A DNA stretch of 64,000 nucleotides from Semisulcospira habei. Taxonomy: Eukaryota; Mollusca; Gastropoda; Semisulcospiridae. Made by a program: the position numbers and the translations under genes. The stretch covers positions 188,206,804 to 188,270,803 of the forward strand of contig BTPG01000003.1 in NCBI GenBank assembly GCA_036245525.1, in the 5' to 3' direction. Positions 33,798 to 44,364 of the stretch are shown in pieces; the first letter of the stretch is position 1; each line of letters starts with the position of its first letter. A model generated the notes under the pieces. The model was given only the letters and a program-made list of their open reading frames with translations. It did no database searches and was not told the DNA's origin.

Positions 33798-35877
33798 CTC
33801 GTCCCCGTTCCAGCCCCCGCCTTCTGCTCCGGGACCTCCTGTCGGCGGGAGGCTCACTCTTTTCAGCGACATGTGGAGGTTGCTACTTCCAGACGACCCC
33901 TGGGTACTCGCCACCATCACCGACGGACTCTCAATTTCTTTTCGTTCTCCCCCGCCTCTGAGACGCTCACCCGTATGGACAGAGATTCCTTCGGACAGTC
34001 TGAAAGCCATCGCACTACGCGGAGAGGTCGAATCGCTTCTACAGAAGGCCGCCACAGAGGTAGTGCATCATATCGACTCACCAGCATTTTACAGCCGACT
34101 TTTTGTGGTTCCCAAGCCGGGCAACAAGTGGCGCCCAATTATCGATCTATCAGCACTAAACAAGTTTATCATAGCTCCCACTTTTCGCATGGAAACCTCC
34201 AGGACCCTTCGGGCCGCTGTACAACCGAGGGACTTCGCTGTCAGCCTGGACCTATCCGATGCATATCTCCATGTCCTCATACACCCGGCTTCCAGGCGGT
34301 ATCTCCGATTCGCGTTCGACGGGGTGATCTACCAGTTTCGAGCCCTTCCGTTTGGTCTCAACATCAGCCCGTGGGCTTTTACTCGCATTATGGATGCTGT
34401 CGTTGCCAAGACCAGGCAGTCGTCGTCCAGTCCAACCTCCAACTATTTGGACGACCTCTTCCTGCGGAATCAATCGATAAGCACCCTGCGGACGGACAGA
34501 GATTCTTTGCTCCTGTTGCTGTCGCGTTTGGGGTTCCTGGTAAACACAGGCAAGTCGGACCTATCTCCATCTCAACGATTTATTCATCTCGGCATGAAAT
34601 TTGCGACCGACCTCAACAGAGTGAGTTTGCCGGAGCCTCGAATCCACAAGTTAGCCTCCTTGGCCGCCCAGGTAGCACAGGCGGAATCAGTCCCCGCCAG
34701 AGTTTGGCTTCAGCTCCTCGGCTTGATGAATGCAGCGGCGGATCTCCTTCCCCTCGGTCGTCTTTACTCCCGGCCGCTTCAATTACACCTGCTGCTTCAT
34801 TGGCGTCCGTCCTCCGGCGACTTAGACGCGCCGGTACCTGTGACTCAGATCCTTCGCCCACATCTGCAACGTTGGACAGACACTTCATGGCTCGCTGTCG
34901 GAGTTCCTCTAGCCTCCCCGCCTCCTCAGCTCTCACTCTGCGTGGACGCAAGTCTCACCGGCTGGGGTGCACATTTGCTACCGAGTTTCCTCTCAACATC
35001 CGGCCTCTGGTCTCCGGATCTAGCAAACAGACACATCAACTGGCTAGAGCTACAAGCGGTTTGGCAAGCCCTCATCAAATGGGAAACGCACATTCGCCAC
35101 CAGGAGATCCTAGTCCTTTCGGACAACACCACAGTCGTTTCTTACATTCAGAAGCAGGGCGGTACTCACTCTCCCGAGCTATGCATTCTACTCTATCAAT
35201 TGATGCACTGGTGCGAGGACCGAGGACTATCCCTCCGAGCTCGACACATCCCCGGTCACCTGAACGTGTTGGCGGACTCACTATCTCGGCGCGGACAATT
35301 ACTTCACACGGAATGGACACTTCACCCAGACATCTTTCAGATGATCTGCGCTCACTGGGAAACTCCCATGATAGACCTCTTTGCCACGAGGTGGAATCGC
35401 CAGCTTCCCCTCTTCGTCTCACCGATTCCAGACCCCCTAGCCTGGGCAGTCGACGCGCTCTCCATTCCGTGGGACGGTCTCATCGCTTACGCTTATCCCC
35501 CGACGGTCCTCGTCCCCAAAGTCCTCCTCAAGCTCAGAGGTTGCAACACGGTCATGTTACTGGTAGCCCCATTCTCCTGGAACAGGTCTTGGACTACCGA
35601 TCTAATCAGTCTCGCCACGGGCCCTCCGCTTTGCCTGCCCACCTCGAGGACAATGCTCAAGCAGCCCCGCCAGCCTCTTTTCCACCCGTGCCCAGAACGA
35701 CTTCTCCTTCACGCCTGGAGATTGTGCGGCAAGCCCTCACCGCTAGAGGCTTCTCGAGTGCAGCAGTGGCAGCTATCGCTTCAGCCCGTAGACCCTCGAC
35801 CAGACGTGTTTATGAGGGAAAGTGGCGAGTATTCCAATCCTGGTGCACTGACCGACACCTTATGCCCACGGAGTTGA
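33595..35877 (+). CDS. DIRS copy 1 reverse transcriptase-RNase H-methyltransferase-like protein
   Basis: This copies element RNA into DNA. The RT core runs from about residue 150 (FYSRLFVVPKPGNKWRPIID, LDLSDAYLHVLIHPASRRYL, RALPFGLNISPWAFTRIMD) to the catalytic SNYLDDLF at ~285. An RNase H follows with acidic residues in CVDASLTGWG, LELQAVWQAL, VLSDNTTV and NVLADSLSRR. After it comes HWETPMIDLFATRWNRQLPL .. AVDALSIPW .. YAYPP, resembling the Dam-like methyltransferase segment of DIRS1-type elements, with PP but no canonical DPPY. The frame overlaps gag upstream; the true start is uncertain since the first ~130 residues are proline-rich and may be out-of-frame gag sequence. It is intact to its stop. 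Confidence 0.9.
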   Translation: MLQPHAFTPPARPWVAPCGLPDPLHPSLQLPPRRPGGSPPSAVLDQLGPLSPLGPGLPAAVGAGGLPDSSPFQPPPSAPGPPVGGRLTLFSDMWRLLLPDDPWVLATITDGLSISFRSPPPLRRSPVWTEIPSDSLKAIALRGEVESLLQKAATEVVHHIDSPAFYSRLFVVPKPGNKWRPIIDLSALNKFIIAPTFRMETSRTLRAAVQPRDFAVSLDLSDAYLHVLIHPASRRYLRFAFDGVIYQFRALPFGLNISPWAFTRIMDAVVAKTRQSSSSPTSNYLDDLFLRNQSISTLRTDRDSLLLLLSRLGFLVNTGKSDLSPSQRFIHLGMKFATDLNRVSLPEPRIHKLASLAAQVAQAESVPARVWLQLLGLMNAAADLLPLGRLYSRPLQLHLLLHWRPSSGDLDAPVPVTQILRPHLQRWTDTSWLAVGVPLASPPPQLSLCVDASLTGWGAHLLPSFLSTSGLWSPDLANRHINWLELQAVWQALIKWETHIRHQEILVLSDNTTVVSYIQKQGGTHSPELCILLYQLMHWCEDRGLSLRARHIPGHLNVLADSLSRRGQLLHTEWTLHPDIFQMICAHWETPMIDLFATRWNRQLPLFVSPIPDPLAWAVDALSIPWDGLIAYAYPPTVLVPKVLLKLRGCNTVMLLVAPFSWNRSWTTDLISLATGPPLCLPTSRTMLKQPRQPLFHPCPERLLLHAWRLCGKPSPLEASRVQQWQLSLQPVDPRPDVFMRESGEYSNPGALTDTLCPRS

Positions 35878-36788
35878 CTCCTTCACAGCTCGCTGACTTC
35901 TTCCTCTGGCTCTTTGGAGACCAAGGCCTAGCCCCCATCACGATCCGAGGATATCTGTCTATGATTGCAGACACTTACCGTCACCTCGGCCACCCAGACC
36001 CTGGCGAAAACAAAGACCTTGCAGACCTGATGGCACACTTCGGCCTGCAGCGTCCGGTTCCCCGCTCACTGATTCCAAGATGGGACCTCCCTTGGGTCCT
36101 GACGTGGCTGAACTCGGACAGGTTCGAACCGCTTTCCCTCGCTAAGTTCTCGGATGTGACACGAAAAACATGTTTTCTGTTGGCACTGGCCACCGCGGCT
36201 AGAGTAAGTGAGCTACATGCGATGTCGGCAAGTCCTGCCTGCCTCCAATTCCGGGCAGACGGTTCTGTACAGCTACTCACAGACCCTGCCTTCCTCGCCA
36301 AGACTAGGTCTCCCTTGACTGCGCCCCCAGTGATTACCATTAGGCCGCTGAAAGATGCAAGTTTTACTCGGGAGACCAGGCAACAGGATCCAGTGCGCGC
36401 TCTTCGTGTATATTTACGACGTACCAAACCCGTCTGCCGAGGACGATCACGCCTCTTTCTACCCTTAGCACATAGCAGAGAAGACATTTCAGCGCAAACG
36501 ATTTCTTCTTGGCTTCGCTGGGTCATCAGGTCAGCCTATCAGGACCTTTCCCCAGCAGTTGCAAAGAGGCTCAAGATACGCGCACATGAGGTACGAGCCA
36601 TGGCCGCGAGCGTCGCATTCGATCGCAATTGAGCTGTTCGAGACATCGTGGCCGCAGTGGGCTGGCGGGCAGAATCCACCTTCGCCCGTTTTTACCTCAG
36701 GGATCTGTCAGGCCAGCGAGACAACCTCGCACTGGTGGGGGACATCGCCGCAGCGCAATACTCCCTCCCGGCGCCGGAAGCGCCGTAG
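35670..36788 (+). pseudogene. DIRS copy 1 tyrosine recombinase, interrupted by TGA
   Basis: Phage-integrase-type recombinase that would integrate the circular DNA intermediate. The N-terminal SAM-like part contains TRRVYEGKWRVFQSWC and QLADFFLWLF. The catalytic domain has the first Arg in LALATAARVSELHAM, the H-x-x-R in RAHEVRAMAAS, and the nucleophile Tyr in TFARFYLRDL (codon 36693-36695). The frame stops at TGA 36630-36632, between H-x-x-R and Tyr. The homologous codon in copy 2 is TGT, so this is a point mutation (or would require readthrough). Beyond it the frame continues 51 codons to TAG at 36786-36788. The gene lies in a different frame from the RT and overlaps its end; its initiation codon is not determined. 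Confidence 0.85.
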
Positions 36789-36900
36789 GTACGCACTTAG
36801 CTAAAATTGTCGGGAGTTTGGCGAATGGGTGTGTGGCTCTGTCGTATGCCCTTTATGGCGGTAACTTGGGCGCGGCACCCTCCACCTTTTCGCCATTCTT

Positions 36901-36995
36901 CCAGACAGTAATGTCATCGGTAATGTTTTTGAAGAAACAAATTAATTTTTCTTTAAAATATATTTTTTCGAAAAATACTTACCGATGACATTACT
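36901..36995. repeat. DIRS copy 1 internal complementary region
   Basis: Its left half is the complement of the left outer end (30792-30837) and its right half is the complement of the right outer end (37222-37263). They meet at AAACAAATTAA, the sequence expected at the junction of a circularised element. This is the region DIRS elements are thought to use as a template for completing their ends during replication. Confidence 0.92.
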
Positions 36996-37032
36996 CGGAG
37001 GACCCTCCCACCTGCCCCGCTTGCCGCTGGTA

Positions 37033-37263
37033 AGCTAAGTATCACTGACTGATTGTGATTGGGCCACGTGGTGAATGCCCGTTTTTGGGCAAGGAAGGGA
37101 GGCTACTCTCAGCCCTAGTTAGGGTTCCCCGAGTGCCTCCCGGGTTGTGTAGGAACACAACAAGTTCTTAGGCTAAAATTGGGTAAGTAGTTGACACTTC
37201 CAGACAGTAATGTCATCGGTAAGTATTTTTCGAAAAAATATATTTTAAAGAAAAATTAATTTT
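37033..37263 (+). repeat. DIRS copy 1 right inverted terminal repeat
   Basis: It pairs with the left repeat up to about 37222 and then carries its own outer end (AAGTATTTTTCGAAAAAATA .. AAAAATTAATTT). That end is represented complemented at 36939-36979. Confidence 0.92.
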
Positions 37264-37341
37264 TTATTAGGAGACATATTTTTGTATTTTTTTCCTGCTG
37301 TATGCTTTACTACATGACATGAATACTACTTAGTTTTTATT

Positions 37342-38147
37342 GGCTCACGTGAGAAGCAAAACTGAGTATGTTTTGGGCCAGTGGTCGTCTGGCGTCCGCG
37401 GTAAACTTTAACATTGGCATTTTTTCCGGAGACTATTCAAGCCACAGTCTTCAAACTTGGCCCAAGGATACTTTGTGGCAAGACCTTTCTAAATATATCA
37501 ATTTGAGTGACCTCTCACAAAGGTCAAGGTCACTTGATCAGGAAATATATCAAAAATAGCTATATTTTGACAAAATTTATTTTTCCCAAATACTATTCAC
37601 AACTTCAAACCCAAACTTGGTACAAAGGTATCTGATGGTAAGACCTTTCTATGCATACTAATTTGGTTGATCCCTTGGAAAGATCAAAGGTCACAAGTGC
37701 TCAGGAAATAGGTGAAAAATAGCCATATTTTGACAAAAGATGTTTTTTTCTCAAATACTGTTCACAACTTCAAACCCAAATTTGCTACAGAGATACCTGA
37801 TGGTGAGACTTACCTATGCATTCTAATTTGGATGACCCCTTGGAAAGGTCAAGGGTTACAAGAGGCTGGCAAATGTGTGTAAAATGCCAATTTTTGATAA
37901 AATTGTAGATATTATCAACATTTTTGCACATTTTTCAACCAAATTTGGCACAAAGATAGCTGATGATAAGACCTTCCTATGCATACTAATTTAGTCAACT
38001 CATCACAAAGGTCAAGGGTCACTGGAGGTTGACAGGTGTGTGAAAAATGTTTACATTTTTAGAAAAAAATGGATTTTGCTGTTGCAGAAGCCAGCCCTTG
38101 TCTCAAAGGTCACACATAATTATGTAAATCGGTCATACACGTGAGCC
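37342..38147. repeat. R1 repeat block 8
   Basis: The clearest ends of the family: GGCTCACGTG at 37342 and CACGTGAGCC ending at 38147 form a perfect 10-bp inverted repeat. It holds an internal AAAGGTCAAGGTCAC near 37519 and about four units of ~180 bp. It begins 79 bp after DIRS copy 1 ends. Confidence 0.85.
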
Positions 38148-38255
38148 ATAATGGCTTTGCCTTGTTGAAACAAGATCTGATTTTCTAACAATGCTGACAA
38201 TATGTGAGGCCGACCCGCACAGGTTGCTTGAAAACTGACATGTATTTGCTGTATA

Positions 38256-38709
38256 CATGTATGTATTGGGGCGGTCCGTGGCACAGCGGTAAAAGCGCCT
38301 GCCACCAATGCAAGAGGTGCGGGGTTCGATACCCGGTTCCGATGTCGGACTTTTCTCCTCTAGTAAGTGTAACCATTAATTCGGGCGGACCGTCGGGGGG
38401 GTTCTTTCTCCGGGTACTCCGGCTCTTTCCTCCCCCACGAATTCGGTATTAATTTCAGTCCACTTAATCAAAATTTAAAAATATAAAAAACGATTTAAAT
38501 TTCCAAAATTTCAGTAGCTCGCTTGAGCTTGCCCTTAGCACCACGTGAATGTTCTGTGTTTATGTACAGTGTGTGAGGGAATGCGCGTGATTCACGTGAG
38601 CGTGCTTGTTGGGTTCAGTTCGCGGCTATGTCCTGCGCATTGAGTTATATTATAAATATGAGAATTGCGCCATATAAATACTATGTATTATTATTATTTT
38701 TATGTGCGA
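38256..38709 (+). mobile_element. tRNA-derived SINE beside PMCA exon
   Basis: The head is tRNA-like with pol III promoter boxes: A box TGGCACAGCGG (about 38278) and B box GGTTCGATACC (about 38324). The body contains the segment CTCCGGGTACTCCGGCTCTT. The 3' end is TATAAATACTATG with TATTATTATTATT units. TTGCTGTATA flanks both sides (38246-38255 and 38710-38719) as a 10-bp target-site duplication. It ends about 50 bp before the acceptor of the 38760 exon, so it lies in that exon's branch-point neighbourhood. Confidence 0.85.
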
Positions 38710-38759
38710 TTGCTGTATATGTGCAAGCATGAAAGTGATAACAACATCTTTGTCCACAG

Positions 38760-38881
38760 AACCCAATGGACCCAACGAAGATGAGATTGATGCTGAGCCT
38801 GACTGGGACAATGAAGAAAGCATTGTGAAAGGCCTCACCTGTATCTACATTGTTGGCATTGAAGACCCAGTTAGGGATGAG
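38760..38881 (+). CDS. PMCA: PMCA exon: GIEDPVR segment
   Basis: Its first two bases complete Glu from the G left at 30749. The exon encodes an acidic stretch ([16 protein letters not shown]) and then [17 protein letters not shown], the invariant link from N to P domain in PMCAs. The acceptor is ttgtccacag and the donor gtaatt at 38882; the exon ends on a complete Glu codon. The next exon is 23 kb away, across two DIRS-type elements and further repeats. Confidence 0.96.
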
Positions 38882-39477
38882 GTAATTGTCTCATAAATTA
38901 CGGTAGCTGATATGTAAGCCTAACAATTTGAAAGACATGCAGCAGCTCAGGGAATGGCTCCAATAAGTTTAGCATCCTGGCCTTTCACCAGGCACAGTGC
39001 TGGCCCTACCCAAGCTTTTCTAATACTCTTTGTTACCATGTAACTCTTTCCCTACGTATCACTCCCGGTTTAGTGTTAGCCCAAACAAACCCTTAGCCAT
39101 CAAAACACTTACGTTATAGCGTTGTGCTCGATGCCGTCTATAGACAAGTCACTAGTATTCTAGCGTTGTGTTTGTACAAAAATCACCTTAAGCACAGCTA
39201 TCGGTCTAAGGGAAGCAACCACTATAATATGTTTCACCAACCATTTCTAAATTATCTGAAAGTGAATGCCCTTGTCGGATGGTGTCGGAACAAGGCCAAA
39301 GTAGCAGACAACGTGCCTTGGATCATCTCCAACGATGAGCTTATTCGATCCTCATGAGCACGGCTTCAACAGTGATTTTTAGCTCGTAATATTGTGATTC
39401 AAGATGAGACAGTTCTCTTGTGTGATTTCTTTGCTTGTGGAATACATTTTCCTACCATGTTGGTGAGTAAATCTGGG

Positions 39478-39683
39478 TTTGTTTCCTCAAAAACATTACC
39501 GATGACATTACTGTCTGGAAGTGTCTACTACTTACTCAATTTTAGCCTAAGAACTTGTTGTGTTCCTTCACCACCCGGGAGGCACTCGGGGAACCCTCAT
39601 TAGGGCTGAGAGTAGCCTCCCGTCCCAGTCCAGTCAGGCGTCCACTACGTGGCCCAATCACAAATCAGTCGTTTCTACTTAGC
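39478..39683 (+). repeat. DIRS copy 2 left inverted terminal repeat
   Basis: Complementary to 45597-45780 through segments such as CCCGGGAGGCACTCGGGGAA and GTGGCCCAATCACAAATCAG, ending at ACTTAGCT. Confidence 0.9.
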
Positions 39684-39944
39684 TCTGAAGTTTAGACGTG
39701 TTAGCCTATCGCTCCACCGACCGTTGCTAACGGTTTTTCCCTGCTCTTCTTTTTGTGGATTACTGTGTTCCTTCAGATTTGTGTGCTTGGATTTATGTGC
39801 CTGTGTGTGTTTTTTCAAGGATTGTACTTCGAGTGAACTGTGTTTTTCTTCGTTCTGGTGATAATGGGAAAAAAAAAAAAAAAAAAAAAAAAACAAACAA
39901 ACAAACAAAGGAAGGTACTCCCTGTGGTGTTTACTGCTCCGGAT

Positions 39945-42620
39945 ATGGAGCTTCCTCCACCCGTCGCCACGTCGCAGGAGAGGTAAGGTCTTGGCCCCTC
40001 CCTCACAAGGCCCTGGCCCGGGTGCCTGTTTCCGTTGGTTTCGTCGGATCGCGCATCGCTTTCGTTCTCGTTTTCGCGCATTCCGAGTGCTTGCGCCCAG
40101 TCGCCTGCTCTTTCTGTTTGTATGTTGCAGTAACCCCGTGCGTACCTGCGACAAGTGTGGATCTTTCCGGTGGCCGTGTGACGATCATGATTTTTGCCTT
40201 CCTTGTACGGGATGCAATTCGGACCATACTTGCACCGTCTGCGCCGCCTGGCCCGAGCAGCAATGGTCGCAGCTTTTGAGTTTTTACAGGCGCGAGCGTC
40301 CGCATTCGCCTAGTGACAGGGCTTCTTTCCTAGAGCCCACATCAGTGCTTGGCGCTGTTTCCAAACGCGTGGGCGCGGACCGTGAGGATCCACGGAGCCG
40401 TCGGCCGCTTGAGCTTTGCTCATCTTCCCTCACTTCTCATCGGACACCGCCTGCTGACTCTTACGGGGAGTCCGCCTTAGGGCGCAACGTTTGCCTTACG
40501 GGGGCACGCATACCACGACTACCCTCGCGTATTACGTTGTCCAAAATTAATCGAATTTCTGGAGACCGTGAGGATCAGCTGAATCGTTCTCCGCTTGCGA
40601 TTTCCTCATCCTCTAAACTCTCTAACCGGACACAGCCTGCTGACTCTTACGGGGAGTCCGCCTTAGGGCTTAGCGTTTGCCTTACGGGGGCGCGCATACC
40701 GCGACATAATTCGCGTCGTACGTTGTCCGCAACTAGTCGCGTTCTAATGGACCGTGACGATCACCTGCGCTATCGGCCGCTGCACATTGGCTCATCCACA
40801 AAGATTTCTAAACGGACAACGCCTGCTGGCTCTTACGGGGGAGTCCGCCTTAGGGCGTAGCGTTTGCCTTCCGGGGGCACGCATTACACGACATGCTTCG
40901 CGCAGTCCATTGTCCGAAAATCGTCGTATGCGATCTCATTTACACAAGTCTGCGTGCTCTTACGGAGAGCCGCCTATGCGACAACGTACCCGCCGTACAG
41001 AGACTGGCGAGAGATCCCGGTCCCGGCGTCATCGGTTTGATGACCGTGTTTCTCTTTCTCACGTGACCTCAAATACTCCACACACTCACGCGTCGGGTGA
41101 CTACCGTCAGGAGCATCGTTCTACTGTCCGTTCCGATCGCCGCCATCCTCGGCATTCATCATCATCTTCCCTTTCATCTCCTTCTCCCGCTTCGGTTCCC
41201 CGTTCGGCTTCCAGCTTGTCTCGGTCGGCCCCTCCCCTCCCGTCCCGTCACCCGTCCCCTTCCCCTCCTCGGCCCCGTAGTCGGACCTCCACTGGTAAAG
41301 TTCACCGTGACCACCACTCCCGTCATCGCAGCCGCTCCCGTCATCGCAGTCGTTCTCCCCGTTCACGTCACACGGTTCCCTCTAGGTCCCCCCCCTTCCG
41401 TTTATACCTTTCCCCTGCATCCGCTTTGCCATCTTCCCGCGGTACGACGTTCGCCGGTGGCTACAATTTCTCATCCGGACGGGCTCCACGCCGTTTCTCC
41501 CTCACAGACCCTCCATCGGATCTCCCTCCCTACACGCGAGGAGGACACCCTTAGTCTACTTCCTGAGGATTCGGTCTCTAATCTCCTCGACTTTGGTGGC
41601 CGCTCCCTTTCGCCGCGCTCTGATGTATCGGATGCGCCTGTGTCGACTACACTCCCTTCGTCGTCGCGCACGGAAACGCTTCTTTGCATTAATGAAGCGG
41701 CTCGTATTGTCGTGGCCGCCCTACCGAAAGACGAGTGTCCTCCGTCCCCCCCGCTCAAATGGAAGGTGTCCGCCTTTGTTGATTCGGACCGGCAACAGAA
41801 GAGATTCAAGTCGCTGCCTCAACCGCCTGGATTTCAAGATATGCGGGATTCATTCTCCGCTCATCTACACACGGATTCACAAGACTCCTCCTTTTTTGCG
41901 GATCGCAAGTGGCCGACTGACCTTGACATCGCGTTCCGCCAATCTTGGTACGCGGGCCATTCACAGTCTTTTCAGTGCACACTTCCCACGTTGGACCCTC
42001 CAGTTGTGGCGCAACTTGGCGGCAACTCTAAGCTACGTTACACTTTCCCGCGTGGTTTGGATAAGACGGCGTCCCTAGTGCGGAACACCTTGGCCTGTGG
42101 GGGTTTTCTGGAGCTTATCACGCAAGCTTTTATTCGTCGCATTGAAGACTCACGAGAATCTTCACCCCTTCTTGGTGATCTCCTCACTTTAGCGGTCGCG
42201 GCTAACCGGGCAGCTTATCACTCTTCCGTCAACGCGATGGCGGCTGCTGCTAACTGTGATCTCATGCGTCGGGATGCCGTTCTACAAGCCTGTCATGGAT
42301 TGCCCCCTGATTTGAAGTCTCAACTGCGTCGGGCTCCTCTTGGTAGACGTCTCCTCTTTGGTGAGACTTGGCAGAAAGTAAAGGACGGAAATTTAGACCG
42401 CTGGCCCAAAGGCTTTTCCACTTCTCGCTTTCACGCCGCCCGCAAGGCCGTGAGTCGCGCCCTGTGGAACTCCAGACCCTCTTCGACCTTCATTCCCCGT
42501 CATTCCAACGCGTCCCGGAGGGCTCCCACTTTCGGCCGCGGTAAAGCCGTTCAGACCTCTATCCCCTCCTGGCCCAAGCCTGCCCGCCGCCCTGGTCGAG
42601 GCCGCGGCAGGTTTCAATGA
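39945..42620 (+). pseudogene. DIRS copy 2 gag-like gene, frameshifted
   Basis: The first exon 39945-39982 starts at ATG and is followed by intron 39983-40130 (gtaagg..ttgcag), exactly as in copy 1. Exon 2 then encodes the Cys-rich region (TCDKCGSFRWPCDDHDFCLP; CNSDHTCTVC). An extra G in a GGGGG run near 40843 shifts the frame, and a second shift between about 41390 and 41550 returns to a third frame. That frame runs uninterrupted to 42620 and holds the conserved C-terminal block (VSAFVDSDRQQKRFKSLPQP; RKWPTDLDIAFRQSWYAGHS). SR-like units starting ADSYGESALG repeat with a longer period than in copy 1. Confidence 0.85.
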
Positions 42621-42780
42621 CTACCTTCCGTTCCAGTTCCCGCCGACCCCTCGGGAGTCTCCGGTCGGCTGGACACTGGCCCTTTGCAGCGACGTATGGC
42701 GGGCGCTGCTACCGGACGACCCTTGGGTCCTTACTACCATCTCTGAGGGTCTCTCGATTTCGTTCCGTTCCCCTCCGCCG

Positions 42781-44364
42781 TTGAGACGATCTCCGGTATG
42801 GACAGACGTTCCATCCGACGAGTTAAGAGCTATCGCCTTGCGCGGAGAGGTAGCCTCCCTTCTACAGAAGGCTGCCACGGAGGTAGTGTCTCGTCTCCAC
42901 TCCCCGGCATTTTACAGCCACATATTCGTAGTTCCGAAGCCAGACGGAAAGTGGCGTCCTGTCATCGATCTCTCGGCGCTGAACAAGTTTATACTGGCTC
43001 CGACTTTTCGCATGGAGACCACCCGGACGCTCCGGGTCGCTGTGCAACCTATGGATTTTGCAGTCAGCCTCGATCTTTCAGATGCGTATCTCCATGTTCC
43101 CATACATCCGGCATCCAGACGGTATCTCCGCTTCACTTTCGAAGGCGTGATCTACCAGTTTCGCGCCCTTCCCTTCGGTCTCAACCTCAGCCCGTGGGTT
43201 TTCACTCGCATCATGGATGCAGTCGTCGCCAAGGCTCGACAGTCCTCCTCCAGTCCGATCTCCAACTACTTCGACGACCTTCTCTTGAGGAATGCGTCGG
43301 AGTCGGTGCTGCGGATGGACAGGGACGCTCTACTCCTGCTCTTGTCCCGCTTGGGATTTCTCCTCCATGCCCGCAAGTCGGACCTCTCTCCATCTCGCCG
43401 GTTTATTCATCTTGGGATGGAATTTGCGACCGACCTCAACTGTGTGTGTTTACCGGAACCTCGGATCACGAAGTTACCCTCCCTCACTTCTCGGGTTGCC
43501 CGGTCGGAATCCGTTCCCGCCAGAGTCTGGCTGCAACTCCTCGGCTTGATGAATGCAGCGGCGGATCTCCTCCCCCTGGTTCGTCTTCACTCCCGCCCAC
43601 TTCCGTTACACCTCCTGCTTCATTGGAGGCCATCCTCCGGCGACCTCGATGCCCTGGTGCCGGTGTCTCCAATCCTTCACTCTCACCTACGGCGTTGGAT
43701 GGACACTTCTTGGCTAGCTTCGGGAGTCCCTCTTGCCTCACCGCCTCCTCAGCTCTCGCTCTGTGTGGATGCGAGTCTCGCTGGGTGGGGTGCACACCTG
43801 CTTCCGAGTTTCCTTTCGACGTCCGGCCTCTGGACACCGGACCTGACAGACAGACACATCAACTGGCTCGAGCTACAAGCAGTGTGGCAGGCGCTCATGG
43901 TGTGGGAAGTCCACCTTTGCAACCAGACGCTTCTTGTCCTGTCGGACAACACTACGGTCGTCTCATACATTCAGAAGCAGGGAGGTACACACTCTCCGGA
44001 TCTTTGCATTCTCCTCTACCGCCTGATGTGCTGGTGCGAGGACCGCGGCATCTCTCTCCGAGCTCGACATATCCCCGGACGCTTGAACGTCTTGGCCGAC
44101 TCCCTCTCTCGACGCGGCCAACTTCTCCACACGGAATGGACTCTTCACCCGGACATCTTTCAGATGATCTGCGCTCACTGGGAGACTCCCATGATCGACT
44201 TATTTGCCACAAGGTGGAATCATCAACTTCCCCTCTTCGTCTCCCCCATTCCCGACCCTCTCGCCTGGGCGGTCGATGCGCTATCCATTCCGTGGGATGG
44301 ACTGATTGCGTATGCCTTTCCACCGACGGTTCTCGTCCCCAAAGTCCTACCCTGGCGCATGTAA
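42781..44364 (+). CDS. DIRS copy 2 RT-RNase H, truncated at its end
   Basis: The frame is open from well before 42781 (FPPTPRESPVGW, LLPDDPWVLTTI are readable upstream in the same frame), so the start given is conservative. RT motifs match copy 1 (FVVPKPDGKWRPVIDLSALN, LDLSDAYLHVPIHPASRRYL). The catalytic site reads SNYFDDLL, with F in place of L between Y and DD. RNase H acidic residues are present (CVDASLAGWG, LELQAVWQAL, LSDNTT, VLADSLSR). The Dam-like segment is cut after VLVPKVL, where a deletion joins it to the recombinase region at a CCTGGCG sequence. Confidence 0.87.
   Translation: MRRSPVWTDVPSDELRAIALRGEVASLLQKAATEVVSRLHSPAFYSHIFVVPKPDGKWRPVIDLSALNKFILAPTFRMETTRTLRVAVQPMDFAVSLDLSDAYLHVPIHPASRRYLRFTFEGVIYQFRALPFGLNLSPWVFTRIMDAVVAKARQSSSSPISNYFDDLLLRNASESVLRMDRDALLLLLSRLGFLLHARKSDLSPSRRFIHLGMEFATDLNCVCLPEPRITKLPSLTSRVARSESVPARVWLQLLGLMNAAADLLPLVRLHSRPLPLHLLLHWRPSSGDLDALVPVSPILHSHLRRWMDTSWLASGVPLASPPPQLSLCVDASLAGWGAHLLPSFLSTSGLWTPDLTDRHINWLELQAVWQALMVWEVHLCNQTLLVLSDNTTVVSYIQKQGGTHSPDLCILLYRLMCWCEDRGISLRARHIPGRLNVLADSLSRRGQLLHTEWTLHPDIFQMICAHWETPMIDLFATRWNHQLPLFVSPIPDPLAWAVDALSIPWDGLIAYAFPPTVLVPKVLPWRM

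Larger units (their letters stand above)
30792..37263 (+). mobile_element. DIRS-type retrotransposon, copy 1 (nearly complete)
   Basis: A tyrosine-recombinase retrotransposon of about 6.47 kb inserted in a PMCA intron in sense orientation. The left end reads TTTGTTTCTTC; the right end reads TTAATTT. Inverted terminal repeats are at 30792-30998 and 37033-37263. An internal complementary region at 36901-36995 spells both outer ends joined together (AAACAAATTAA on the + strand), the DIRS hallmark. Gene order is gag-like, RT-RNase H-methyltransferase-like, tyrosine recombinase. There is no target-site duplication, only a shared TTT, as expected for recombinase-mediated integration. An in-frame TGA breaks the recombinase. 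Confidence 0.93.

Noticed and set aside
33873..36632. A 919-codon open frame overlapping the RT gene of DIRS copy 1
   Set aside because: Only its last ~310 codons encode a recognisable protein (tyrosine recombinase). The earlier part is the RT gene read in another frame and has no domain.
38278..38345. Possible functional tRNA gene
   Set aside because: A and B boxes are present but the cloverleaf is poor and the sequence continues into a SINE body with a TATTATT tail and target duplication.
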